In this document: piece after piece, positions 26,743 through 38,204 of the stretch
How positions within the stretch are numbered: the first letter of the stretch is position 1
Layout of the letters: each line of letters opens with the position of its first letter
Source of the DNA: UBA5704 sp036264355
GTDB taxonomy: Bacteria > Acidobacteriota > Thermoanaerobaculia > Multivoradales > UBA5704
DNA length: 64,000 nt
Assembly: GCA_036264355.1 (NCBI GenBank)
Contig: DATARD010000407.1
Coordinates: 1-64,000 of the forward strand
Direction: 5' to 3'
Made by a program: the position numbers and the translations under genes
The notes under the pieces: model-generated
The model's input: the letters and a program-made list of their open reading frames with translations, nothing else
Told to the model about the DNA's origin: nothing
Database searches by the model: none

Positions 26743-26748
26743 TAGGAT
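26743..26748 (+). promoter_or_regulatory. Candidate -10 box of uvrA
   Basis: TGCTAGGAT (extended -10 form) ends 10 nt before the uvrA ATG at 26759. No Shine-Dalgarno sequence is seen apart from a poor overlap with TAGGAT itself, so a leaderless or very short leader is likely. Confidence 0.4.
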
Positions 26749-26758
26749 CTCTCGTCCT

Positions 26759-29605
<2,847 letters not shown>

Positions 29606-29662
29606 GCTACGCGCACAAAACATTGAAGTACGATTGCGTTCATCGAATCTGCCGATTCGCAC

Positions 29663-29832
29663 GTGACTATCGCTCGGGAAGGCAATCGCACACCTAGGCA
29701 ACTCTACGAGGCGACTGGCTATGCGGCCCTCCAATGGCAATTCACCCAAGAGGATATCGAGGACGTAGTTAGAGCCAACCCAGCCCTAATCGAAGACTGG
29801 GAGGCATTTACCGCAGACAAGCGCTGGGCCCC
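29663..29832 (+). pseudogene. Fragment of a small conserved hypothetical gene
   Basis: From a GTG at 29663 the frame encodes LYEATGYAALQWQFTQEDIE and DVVRANPALIEDWEAFTADK, a well-behaved helical stretch that looks like the start of a small hypothetical protein family. After RWAPG (about 29834) composition changes abruptly to Arg/Ala-rich junk until 29992. The join coincides with the beginning of a Cys-rich peptide remnant in another frame. It is best read as a 5' gene fragment fused to other debris. Confidence 0.45.
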
Positions 29833-29996
29833 GGGACCTGCGGCTGCCCGCCGGGAACCGACCGCTTCGGCCAGACGGCCTTCTGCGGCAACTGGAACCG
29901 GGTCGGCGGCTGCTGGCTCGAATAGGCGGCACGTTCCCTGGCCCGCCCTCGGTGGCGGGCGGTGCTCGATCCGGCGGTTGCGGTGGCGGTGACGCC
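29833..29996 (+). pseudogene. Remnant of a Cys-rich peptide plus GAF-AAA-Fis regulator pair
   Basis: Frame 29833-29925 reads GTCGCPPGTDRFGQTAFCGN then WNRVGGCWLE and a stop: four Cys in 30 residues, like the C-terminus of the secreted Cys-rich peptides elsewhere in the window, but with no start or signal peptide. At 29961-29996 follows GTGCTCGATCCGGC...GGTGGCGGTGACGC, which is nearly identical to codons for TVLDPAAAVAVT in the regulator at 31760 (31908-31941). This places peptide and regulator pieces in the same order as the intact pair at 31525/31760. It suggests a second copy of that pair was largely deleted here. Confidence 0.5.
29941..29960 (+). terminator. Short GC hairpin
   Basis: GCCCGCC pairs with GGCGGGC over a 6-nt loop, without a T-tract. 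It follows the peptide remnant by 15 nt and may be its old intergenic stem. Confidence 0.35.
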
Positions 29997-30011
29997 TTGA
30001 CGCAGCGTCCG

Positions 30012-30359
30012 TCAGGCAGCCGCTGACTCTTGCGCTTCGATGAGCTTCAAGCACAGGGAGTGCATGGCTGCCAACTCCCGCTGGTATTCCTGCTGAGCCT
30101 CTTCGGCCGGCAGAGCGTCGAACAGGTCTGGTAGCTGAACACCGCGGCTCATGACTTCGTCGGCGGCAACCTGATGCAGGCGCTCGCGAACGAACAAACA
30201 GTTGTCCGCATGGAACAGGAGACGAATCGCGTCGCTGGCTCGGATCGCGCCGCTCATAAGCGACTCGATCGCACCCAGGGATAGAAGTGCAAATGACGCG
30301 ACTCTCTGCCGTGGGTCGGCCGTGTGGGAGAGCAGGCTTTCGAGATCGATTGCAGTCAT
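30012..30359 (-). CDS. Hypothetical protein in MntA-HepT operon
   Basis: A 115-residue all-helical soluble protein (MTAIDLESLLSHTADPRQRV..., then DAIRLLFHADNCLFVRERLH). It starts 5 nt after the HepT stop, so it is the third gene of the toxin-antitoxin operon. No catalytic motif or DNA-binding helix is evident. Its middle part looks like a four-helix bundle similar in style to HepT, but without the RX4HXY motif. It might be a third module component or a solitary passenger. Function unknown. Confidence 0.68.
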   Translation of the reverse strand: MTAIDLESLLSHTADPRQRVASFALLSLGAIESLMSGAIRASDAIRLLFHADNCLFVRERLHQVAADEVMSRGVQLPDLFDALPAEEAQQEYQRELAAMHSLCLKLIEAQESAAA

Positions 30360-30364
30360 GAGGC

Positions 30365-30811
30365 CTAGTAGGTATCGCCCGCCGGCAGCTCAAGGTACGC
30401 TGCGACGTGACGCGCGAAGACTGAGAAGTCTTCGAGATGCTTGTTGAGCAGGCGGTGGAGCAGCCCCACGTCAACATCCAGGTAACCGTGAACGACGACG
30501 TTGCGGAAGCCGGCGACAGCCCGAAAACGAGCGACGAAGTCCGGCGGCAGGATGCCCATCGCGCCGAGTCGATCGATCGCGGAGGCATAGTCTGGTACGT
30601 CATGGCCGGTGCTCGCGGCGAGATGGGCCGCCACGTCGAGGGCGTTCTGGGCACAAAGCTGGAGCCCCCGTTCCACGGCCCAGCGCTCCTCGGGTTGGGA
30701 GGTGAGCTCGTCTATGTTGCGCCCCTGGTGGCGGCGGAGGATCTGCAAGGCGGCGTCGAGGGCCAGCAGGTGGCGCCGGGCGACTGCGGGGTCGAGCTTC
30801 CCGGATGTCAT
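30365..30811 (-). CDS. hepT: HepT-like toxin (DUF86, HEPN RNase)
   Basis: A 148-residue HEPN-domain protein. The RNase motif RX4HXY is intact (R103, H108, Y110 in FRNVVVHGYLDV). The preceding helices (LQLCAQNALDVAAHLA, YASAIDRLGAMGILPPDFV) are typical of DUF86. In characterised MntA-HepT pairs, HepT is the toxin and is neutralised when the MntA partner adds AMP to the Tyr of this motif. The gene starts 1 nt after the mntA stop (TGAAATG). This is an unambiguous pair. No frame defect is seen, so the toxin is probably functional. Confidence 0.9.
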   Translation of the reverse strand: MTSGKLDPAVARRHLLALDAALQILRRHQGRNIDELTSQPEERWAVERGLQLCAQNALDVAAHLAASTGHDVPDYASAIDRLGAMGILPPDFVARFRAVAGFRNVVVHGYLDVDVGLLHRLLNKHLEDFSVFARHVAAYLELPAGDTY

Positions 30812-30812
30812 T

Positions 30813-31247
30813 TCACCGTCCGAAGCTGCCGTCCGCCAGGCGCCGTGCCAGCTCGCGGTCGATCTTGCGGAGCTGCGGCAGGTAGTCGCAGTACCGCGAG
30901 AGGGCGTACCCCTCGCGTGTCGTGGTCGCGGCGAGGTCGCGACTCAGAAGGCGCTCCCCGTCGCGCAGCACGCGGTGGTAGAGAAGCGGCGGCGCGTCGT
31001 TGAGGATGACGACGTCGAGCCGATGGAAGCCCAGCCCGGCCATCAGATCGGTGAGGAGCCCGGCGGTATATCCGAACGGAGCCGGCGGCAGGCGCTCGCG
31101 GTCAACGTAGACCGCGACGTCGAGATCGCTGCCGGCGCCGGCATCACCCCGCGCCTGGGAGCCGAAGTAATAGGCCTCCAGGATCTCCGGGCGCGCGGCG
31201 AGCCGCTCGCGGAGGCGATCGAGAACCGCTGGATCGAGGGTGGCCAC
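30813..31247 (-). CDS. mntA: MntA-like minimal nucleotidyltransferase antitoxin
   Basis: A 144-residue nucleotidyltransferase. The motif GSX10DXD is complete (G29, S30, D41, D43 in YFGSQARGDAGAGSDLDVAV). It is the antitoxin that AMPylates HepT. The longer frame starting at 31391 gives unlikely N-terminal sequence. I chose the GTG at 31247 because a perfect TATAAT lies 6 nt upstream, suggesting a leaderless mRNA, and because the protein then begins just before the fold (ATLDPAVLDRLRERLA). It is the first gene of the three-gene operon. Confidence 0.88.
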   Translation of the reverse strand: MATLDPAVLDRLRERLAARPEILEAYYFGSQARGDAGAGSDLDVAVYVDRERLPPAPFGYTAGLLTDLMAGLGFHRLDVVILNDAPPLLYHRVLRDGERLLSRDLAATTTREGYALSRYCDYLPQLRKIDRELARRLADGSFGR

Positions 31248-31253
31248 GCCGCC

Positions 31254-31259
31254 ATTATA
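31254..31259 (-). promoter_or_regulatory. TATAAT -10 box, leaderless mntA
   Basis: A consensus TATAAT sits 6 nt upstream of the GTG start, which would be +1. No Shine-Dalgarno sequence is present. Confidence 0.55.
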
Positions 31260-31524
31260 CGAGCCGCTGGAGAGGAGAGTGCTGTTTCGGTCGACTTGGG
31301 CAGCCGCCAGGAGAAGGTGCCCTGGCGGCCGTTGAGGGCGGCCACACAGGGTGCCTGACGGCATCCTGTGGACCGCCCCTACGAACAACACGCGAATTTC
31401 CGGCCGCCGTTAAGTTAACGCCTATGGGGCAAGCCCCTCCCCTGCGGGCTCGCCTGCGGGCGGTCCTCGCACCTCTGTTGATAGAGACAGGCAGAGCGCC
31501 GGTCTCGGTTCGAAGGAGGCTCCC

Positions 31525-31719
31525 ATGGCGAGAAAGATCGCGATTCTGTTGACCCTGATCTCCCTGCTGTACCTGGCCCTTCCGGCCAAGGCGCTGCCGC
31601 CGCAGTGCTCCTGCGGTTACTGCACCCTCCATGGCAGCTCGAATTGCACCATCGTGCCCGGCAACACGGTGGTCGGTTGCGGGACCTACTACGCGACCTA
31701 CTGCACGGGGCCGAACTGA
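31525..31719 (+). CDS. Secreted Cys-rich mini-protein
   Basis: A 64-residue precursor. The signal peptide MARKIAILLTLISLLYLALP ends at AKA. The mature part of about 40 residues is rich in Cys, Thr, Gly and Tyr, with six Cys (CSCGYC, NC, GC, YC), probably forming three disulfides. AAGGAGG lies 6 nt before the ATG. It is the first gene of a pair with the GAF-AAA-Fis regulator starting 40 bp after its stop. It resembles a bacteriocin- or toxin-like peptide in build, but no known family is recognisable, and no modification or export genes are next to it. Confidence 0.8.
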   Translation: MARKIAILLTLISLLYLALPAKALPPQCSCGYCTLHGSSNCTIVPGNTVVGCGTYYATYCTGPN

Positions 31720-31759
31720 CCTGCGCCGGAACGCGGCTTCGCCGGTCTCTGTAAGATAG

Positions 31760-33241
<1,482 letters not shown>

Positions 33242-33391
33242 TGCCTCTGCTGACAAGCTCCCGCTGCCGCGCTATCCTTGACGCTGGGGCAGGCGCCGGA
33301 TGAGGCGATTCGAGCGCCTCTCCAAAGTCTTCCCTTTGACGCCGGGACACGCTATCTTTCGCCGAGGAACGAATCCGGAGGAGGACATCTC

Positions 33392-34198
33392 ATGAGTCAG
33401 TCAGCCGCTCAGGCCCTCGACGACCTCTCCTTCGATCTCGTCTACAGCGACGGGTGGCCGTTGGACAGCAACTGGGAACGCATCCAGATCAATCTGCTCA
33501 TCGACGTGGCCCGCCAAGCGATGGCCGCGCACGGGCGACCGGATTTCTTCGCCGGCGGGGACATGTTCGTCTACCACTCCATCGAGCAGGCCCGGGACGT
33601 CGCCCGTGGCCGCCCGTATCTGCGGGGTCCGGACTTCTTCTTCGTCGGCGGTGTCGAGGACCATGACCGCAAGTCCTGGGTCTCCTGGCAAGAGGGAGGC
33701 CGGCTGCCGGACGTGATCGCCGAATTCCTCTCGCCCTCCACCAAAGAGGTCGACCGCACGACCAAGAAGGACCTCTATGCCCGGATCTTCCGGACACCGG
33801 AGTACTTCCTCTACGAGCCGGCGACCGGCGAGCTCGAAGGCTTCAGCCTGGTGGGCGGCCGCTATCAACGCCTGTTCCCCGACGCCGAGAACCGGATCTG
33901 GAGCGCGAAGCTCGGTCTGAAGCTCGGTCTGTGGCACGGGCTCCGGACCGCGGTGGAGACCACCTGGGTCCGGCTGTTCGACGCGGACGGCCGCTTGGTG
34001 CCGACGAAGAACGAGGCGGCAGAAGCGAGAGCCGAGGCAGAGCATCAGCGGGCAGAAACCGAGCGTCAGCGAGCAGAAACAGCGGACGCAAGAGCAGAAG
34101 CGGCAGACGCGAGGGCGGAAGCCGAGCGCCAGCGGGCAGAAGCCGCCGAGGCAGAGCTTGCCCGCCTGCGGGCGAAGCTGGAAGGCACCGCGGGCTGA
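33392..34198 (+). CDS. Uma2 family endonuclease (DUF820) with coiled-coil tail
   Basis: A 268-residue protein. The PD-(D/E)XK-like core has PDVIAEFLSPSTKEVDRTTK and DLYARIFRTPEYFLYEP, as typical for the Uma2/DUF820 family common in cyanobacteria and Acidobacteria. A C-terminal region of about 60 residues is a charged Ala/Glu/Arg coiled coil with short repeats (RAEAERQRAEAAEAE). GGAGGAGGA precedes the ATG. These proteins are often encoded in many copies and their biological role is unsettled. It stands alone downstream of the GAF-AAA-Fis gene. Confidence 0.85.
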   Translation: MSQSAAQALDDLSFDLVYSDGWPLDSNWERIQINLLIDVARQAMAAHGRPDFFAGGDMFVYHSIEQARDVARGRPYLRGPDFFFVGGVEDHDRKSWVSWQEGGRLPDVIAEFLSPSTKEVDRTTKKDLYARIFRTPEYFLYEPATGELEGFSLVGGRYQRLFPDAENRIWSAKLGLKLGLWHGLRTAVETTWVRLFDADGRLVPTKNEAAEARAEAEHQRAETERQRAETADARAEAADARAEAERQRAEAAEAELARLRAKLEGTAG

Positions 34199-34520
34199 CC
34201 GCAGATCGGCGGTCCACCACCCTAACTCTCCCTCCTCCTGTGCAGATCCATGACCCGCGGCATTATGACTCGCCTGCGACAATTTGCCTCTTTCGTCTTC
34301 TGGAGCGCGGCGAAATGGACTCTTCGACTGTCCGGAGTGTCCGGGAACGGACAGATGCGAGGCAAAAAGTCGCGAGGCAATGCGGGGCGGATTGCCGCTC
34401 GGTTTCCAGAACAACGGCTAAGTGACGGATAGGCAACGAATTGCGGTATCCTGACCAGGGCTCGGCGGCGGCTGGCAGCGAGCTTGCGGTAGGAAGCACG
34501 TGAGGATGAGGAGGAACCGC
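34199..34520. other. Intergenic region, no gene supported
   Basis: This 322-bp stretch has short open frames but none with a Shine-Dalgarno sequence or protein-like composition. It contains a stem-loop-like TGTCCG...CGGACA near 34330 and, at its right end, the sigma-54-like site listed separately. Confidence 0.5.
34473..34488 (+). promoter_or_regulatory. Sigma-54-type promoter of the partner-switch operon
   Basis: TGGCAGCGAGCTTGCG has GG-N10-GC spacing and a good TTGC. It lies 33 bp before the ATG of the small membrane protein at 34521. It resembles the two sites in the sortase locus. Confidence 0.55.
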
Positions 34521-34676
34521 ATGCTAGACTCGGTCCGCAAGCACGTCACCATTCCCTACGTTCCGGGGAGGGTTCTATTATCAGCGGCGACGGTGGGCAG
34601 CTTCGCTTGGTTGCTGGCTCACGACATGATCCATCCACTAGTGATCTACGCGTTGCAGCTTTATCTCTCTTTCTGA
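34521..34676 (+). CDS. 51-residue membrane mini-protein
   Basis: A small gene with AGGAGGAAC just upstream of the ATG. The 51 residues are basic at the start (MLDSVRKHVTIPYVPGRV), then hydrophobic (LLSAATVGSFAWLLAHDMIH and PLVIYALQLYLSF). One or two membrane-spanning stretches are likely, with no signal-peptidase site. It lies 32 bp before the RsbW-like kinase, same strand, and behind a sigma-54-like site. It could anchor or trigger the signalling proteins encoded next. I know no family. Confidence 0.65.
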   Translation: MLDSVRKHVTIPYVPGRVLLSAATVGSFAWLLAHDMIHPLVIYALQLYLSF

Positions 34677-34708
34677 TCGCTTGATCACGCTCCGCGGCCG
34701 GAAGGAAA

Positions 34709-35143
34709 ATGGCTGGTGATGCTGTCATGAGGGAGGTCACATTGGCGCTCCCGATGGTGCCCGAGATGGAAATCGAGGCCAGTAAAACTGCGACTGCTAT
34801 CGCTGAATTCATGCGAATGAGCCCGGATCGAATCGACGAGGTCCGGATGGCGGTGGTGGAAGCCTGTATCAACGCTCTCGAGCACAGCCGGGCAACCGAC
34901 CGGGAGGTCTACGTGACCTTCGAGGTTCTCGGGGACAAGGACCCCGAGACGCTGCGCATCACCGTCCGGGACACCGGAGTGGGATTCTCCCCGGAAGATC
35001 TGTCCGAGCCGACGATCGAGGATAAGCTCAAGTCGCAGAGGAAGCGCGGCTGGGGGCTGAAGATCATCCGGGGGCTCATGGACGACGTCGAGATCCGCTC
35101 GAACCCGAGCGGGACGACGGTCGTGATGAGCAAGTCGCGATGA
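34709..35143 (+). CDS. RsbW-like serine kinase (HATPase_c_2)
   Basis: A 144-residue GHKL ATPase. The N-box EACINALEHS, G1 box DTGVGF and G2 box GWGLKIIRGLMDDV are present. Such proteins phosphorylate a STAS-domain antagonist on Ser, and in some pathways bind a sigma factor as an anti-sigma. GGAAGGAAA precedes the ATG. The STAS gene begins 16 nt after its stop and a PP2C phosphatase follows, giving the standard kinase, antagonist, phosphatase set. The target of the switch (sigma factor or other effector) is not in the window. Confidence 0.9.
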   Translation: MAGDAVMREVTLALPMVPEMEIEASKTATAIAEFMRMSPDRIDEVRMAVVEACINALEHSRATDREVYVTFEVLGDKDPETLRITVRDTGVGFSPEDLSEPTIEDKLKSQRKRGWGLKIIRGLMDDVEIRSNPSGTTVVMSKSR

Positions 35144-35159
35144 AAGCGGGGACGAGCTG

Positions 35160-35510
35160 ATGACCGAGAGCCTGAACGTGACCGTGGACCGCCGTGACGG
35201 CCTGGCGGTGATCTACACGGAGGGGTATATCAACAACCAGGGCGGAGAAGAGATCGCCCGCGTTGCCTACAAGCTCATCGACGAAGGGTTCAAAGTGCTG
35301 CTGCTCAATCTCGCCGGCACCAAGATCGTCAACTCCATCGGCATCTCCATCCTCATCGAGATCATCGAGAAGATGATCGAGATCAGCGGGCGTCTCGGTT
35401 TCTGCTGCCTGACCCCCACCATCGAAAAGACCTTCCACATCATGGGCCTGGCCCAGTACGCGCCGATCTTCGGCGACGAAGCCAGCGCCACGTCCCAACT
35501 GAAAGCTTGA
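35160..35510 (+). CDS. STAS-domain anti-sigma antagonist
   Basis: A 116-residue STAS protein. The conserved strand-turn (VLLLNLAGTKIVNSIGISIL) contains the likely phosphorylation Ser of the NSIG motif. The kinase encoded upstream would phosphorylate it and the phosphatase encoded downstream would reverse this. ATG at 35160. Its TGA overlaps a potential TTG start of the next gene. Residue context is typical of SpoIIAA/RsbV relatives, with an unusual long amphipathic helix (EIIEKMIEISGRLGFCCL). Confidence 0.9.
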   Translation: MTESLNVTVDRRDGLAVIYTEGYINNQGGEEIARVAYKLIDEGFKVLLLNLAGTKIVNSIGISILIEIIEKMIEISGRLGFCCLTPTIEKTFHIMGLAQYAPIFGDEASATSQLKA

Positions 35511-35524
35511 GCGCGGAGCGGTCG

Positions 35525-37132
35525 ATGGCCGGAAGCGAATCCGCCGGGCCGTCGCAGCCCTGGGGAGAGTTGCTGGCTCTCGCGCAGGACGAAACAGGCG
35601 AGCGAGCGCTCCTGGAGCGCCTGCTCGGTCTGTGGTGCGCCACCCATGGCGCCGCCGCGGCTGCTCTCTACGCCGACCGCCGCGGCAGCGTCGAGCAGGT
35701 CGCCGTGGTGGGCAGCGGACTGCCGGTGATGCTCGATTCGGCGGCTCTGCTGCAAGCCGAGCCCGGGCGCCTGCGCCTGCCGGGAGGTTGGCTCCTGTTC
35801 TCGCCGCCCGGCAGTGTGAGGGGAGGCGGCGATCCGCTGCTCCTCCTCTTCGCCTCGGCGCTCAAGAGCGCCCGCCTGCGCCATGAGCTCAAGGAGCAAC
35901 AGTTCCAGGTCAACTACCGGGTGGTCGAGCTCGAAGCGCTCTACGACGTCGGTCTGGCGGTGGCCGGCACGCTCGATCTCAACCGCCTGTCGGAAGAGAT
36001 CCTGCTGCGCGCCGTGTCTCTCCTGGACGCGCGGCGCGGCGCTCTCTACATCCTGGAAGACGGCCGGTACCGCCAGGAGGGCACTTTCGGCGGCGAGGCC
36101 GGCCGCTGGTTCGCGGCGGACGATCCGGCCCTGGCGGTCTTCCTGGGCGGAGGCGAAGAGGCGCCGTCCGATCTCCTCCCCGGCGCCCGCTATCTGCTCG
36201 GCGTCCCGATCCTGTTCGAGAACAGCCCGCGCGGCCTGCTGGCGGTGGGCGACAAGGAGAGCCGCCGCGGCGTCGGGCCGTTCCTCCCCGGCGACCGCCG
36301 CACGCTCGGCCTGTTCGCCAACCAGGCCGCCATCGCGCTCGAAAACGCCCGCCTCCACCTGCGCGCCCTGGAGCAGGAACGGCTGGAGCGCGAGATGCAC
36401 GTCGCGGCCGAGATCCAACGCCGCATCCTGCCCAAGGAAGCGCTGCAGGTCCCCGGCTTTCAGCTCGCCGGCTGGAACCGACCGGCGCGCGAGGTGGGCG
36501 GCGACTACTTCGACATGTTCCCCACCCGCGGCGGCCGGGTCGGCCTGGTGGTCGGCGACGTCTCGGGCAAGGGGATTCCGGCCGCGTTGATGGTCTTCAC
36601 GCTGCACTCGGCCCTGCGCCTCCTCCTCGACCAGACGGAGTTCGGCCCGCCTCTCCTGGAGCGGCTGAACCGCCACATCCTGGAGTCGAGCACGCCGAAC
36701 AAGTTCATCACCATGCTGATCGCCGAGATGAATCCGCGGACCTCCACTCTGCGGTTCATCAACGCCGGCCACAACTCCGGCTTCCTGGTGCGCGCCCATC
36801 GCGGCGGCAATGGGGGAAATGGCAAGGTCGACGAGCTCCCGTCGAGCGGCGTGCCCCTCGGTCTCCTCCCCAACGGCCGCTACCAGATGCGCGAGACCAC
36901 CCTCGATCCGGGAGACCTCCTCTGCATCTACAGCGACGGCATCACCGAAGCCGAATCGCCCTCTGAAGAAGAGTTCGGCAACGACCGCCTGACCGGCGTG
37001 CTGCGCCGCCATCGCGAGGCCCCTCTCGCCGACGTCCTCGAAGCCATCCGCCAAGCGGTCGGCGAGCACACCCAGGGGCGCCCCCAGGGCGACGACCAGA
37101 CGATTGTTCTCCTGCGCCGGGATCCGGTGTAA
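35525..37132 (+). CDS. GAF-containing PP2C phosphatase (SpoIIE/RsbU-like)
   Basis: A 535-residue phosphatase. An N-terminal region (1-120) and a GAF domain (about 140-290, LYDVGLAVAGTLDLNRLSEE) lead into a coiled-coil (LEREMHVAAEIQRRILPKEA) and the SpoIIE catalytic domain. Metal ligands are visible in REVGGDYFD, VGDVSGKGIPAAL, LRFINAGHN, YSDGITEAE and GDDQTIVLL. It should dephosphorylate the STAS protein encoded just upstream when the GAF signal changes. A TTG at 35507 overlaps the STAS stop; the ATG at 35525 with a GGAG ahead is preferred. A 9-bp tandem repeat covers its stop codon. Confidence 0.92.
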   Translation: MAGSESAGPSQPWGELLALAQDETGERALLERLLGLWCATHGAAAAALYADRRGSVEQVAVVGSGLPVMLDSAALLQAEPGRLRLPGGWLLFSPPGSVRGGGDPLLLLFASALKSARLRHELKEQQFQVNYRVVELEALYDVGLAVAGTLDLNRLSEEILLRAVSLLDARRGALYILEDGRYRQEGTFGGEAGRWFAADDPALAVFLGGGEEAPSDLLPGARYLLGVPILFENSPRGLLAVGDKESRRGVGPFLPGDRRTLGLFANQAAIALENARLHLRALEQERLEREMHVAAEIQRRILPKEALQVPGFQLAGWNRPAREVGGDYFDMFPTRGGRVGLVVGDVSGKGIPAALMVFTLHSALRLLLDQTEFGPPLLERLNRHILESSTPNKFITMLIAEMNPRTSTLRFINAGHNSGFLVRAHRGGNGGNGKVDELPSSGVPLGLLPNGRYQMRETTLDPGDLLCIYSDGITEAESPSEEEFGNDRLTGVLRRHREAPLADVLEAIRQAVGEHTQGRPQGDDQTIVLLRRDPV

Positions 37133-37164
37133 AGGACGTAAAGGACATAAAGGACTGCAAGGAC
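37129..37164 (+). repeat. Four tandem 9-bp repeats across a stop codon
   Basis: GTAAAGGAC, GTAAAGGAC, ATAAAGGAC and TGCAAGGAC follow one another; the first contains the phosphatase stop codon TAA. Such TAAAGGAC microsatellites have been seen between genes of other high-GC bacteria. They lie 19 bp before the iaaA -10 box. Confidence 0.8.
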
Positions 37165-37182
37165 AGGGCGGTGCAGGTGGGT

Positions 37183-37188
37183 TAGAAT
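37183..37188 (+). promoter_or_regulatory. Candidate -10 box of leaderless iaaA-like gene
   Basis: TAGAAT lies 8 nt before the ATG at 37197, with only CCCCCGCC between and no Shine-Dalgarno sequence. Confidence 0.45.
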
Positions 37189-37196
37189 CCCCCGCC

Positions 37197-38204
37197 ATGA
37201 GGATCATCGCCACGCTCTCTCTGCTTCCGCTCGCCTTCCTGCTCACCGCCGCGGCTCCACCGGGCAACCAGGCCGAGATTGTCCTGCGATCCGCCAACGC
37301 TCCCGCTACAATGAAATGGGCTCTCGCAATCCATGGCGGCGCGGGGACGATCCCCAAGACGCTGCCGGAAGGCGAGAAGCAGCAGTATCTCCTGTCGCTC
37401 ACCAAGGCGCTGGGGATCGGCCGCGACATCCTGGCCAAGGGCGGCACCAGCCTCGACGCGGTGGAGGCGGTGGTGCGGTTCCTCGAAGACGATCCGCTGT
37501 TCAACGCCGGCAAGGGAGCGGTCTATACGCACGAGGGGACGCACGAGCTCGACGCGGCGATCATGGACGGCAGCACGCTCTCCTGCGGCTCGGTGGCGGC
37601 TCTGAAGACGGTCAAGAACCCGATCGCGCTGGCCCGCCTGGTGATGACGAAGTCGCCGCATGTCTTTCTGGTCGGCGACGGAGCGGAGGCTTTCGCCGCG
37701 GAGATGAAGGTGGAACGGGTCGACAACAAGTACTTCGACACGCCGAAGCGCTACGAGCAGCTCCAGGAGGAGCTGAAGCTGGAGCGGGACCACAAGGACC
37801 GCGACACGGTCGGCGCCGTGGCGCTCGATCAGCACGGCAACCTGGCGGCGGCGACCTCGACCGGCGGCCTCACCAACAAGCGGTTCGGCCGCCTGGGCGA
37901 CGTGCCGGTGATCGGCGCCGGCACCTACGCCAACAACAAGACCTGCGCCGTCTCGGCGACCGGCATCGGCGAGGAGTTCATCAAGCACACCGTCTCCCAC
38001 GACATCTCGGCGCTGATGGAGTACGGCGGCCTGACGTTGCAGCAGGCGGCGGACAAGGTGATCCACCAGAAGCTCAAGCCGGGGGATGGCGGCGTCATCG
38101 GCGTCGCCCACGACGGCTCGATCGCCCTGGTGTTCAACTCGGAAGGGATGTACCGCGGCGCCGCCGACTCCGCGGGGCGCTTCGAGGTCAGGATCTGGGA
38201 GTAG
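37197..38204 (+). CDS. iaaA: Exported isoaspartyl peptidase/L-asparaginase
   Basis: A 335-residue Ntn hydrolase of the T2 family with a signal peptide (MRIIATLSLLPLAFLLTAAA). The precursor is cut before Thr204 (RDTVGAVALD), which becomes the nucleophile; GGAGTIP, GKGAVYT, TSTGGLTNKRFGR and GAGTYA are conserved substrate-site elements. The enzyme hydrolyses beta-aspartyl dipeptides and asparagine. It lies at the head of a stretch with TldD/PmbA, an amidohydrolase and two isoaspartyl methyltransferases, all suited to damaged-peptide turnover. The 3' end overlaps the convergent gene by 17 bp. Confidence 0.92.
   Translation: MRIIATLSLLPLAFLLTAAAPPGNQAEIVLRSANAPATMKWALAIHGGAGTIPKTLPEGEKQQYLLSLTKALGIGRDILAKGGTSLDAVEAVVRFLEDDPLFNAGKGAVYTHEGTHELDAAIMDGSTLSCGSVAALKTVKNPIALARLVMTKSPHVFLVGDGAEAFAAEMKVERVDNKYFDTPKRYEQLQEELKLERDHKDRDTVGAVALDQHGNLAAATSTGGLTNKRFGRLGDVPVIGAGTYANNKTCAVSATGIGEEFIKHTVSHDISALMEYGGLTLQQAADKVIHQKLKPGDGGVIGVAHDGSIALVFNSEGMYRGAADSAGRFEVRIWE

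Noticed and set aside
26519..26758. 80-codon N-terminal extension of UvrA
   Set aside because: Encoded by the degenerate end of the satellite array and unlike any UvrA; the ATG at 26759 gives the canonical start.
31391..31524. Sigma-54 site upstream of the Cys-rich peptide gene
   Set aside because: GG and GC pairs are present but not at the required 10-nt spacing.
34250..34432. 60-codon plus-strand ORF in the intergenic region
   Set aside because: No Shine-Dalgarno site, basic low-information composition, and no family likeness.
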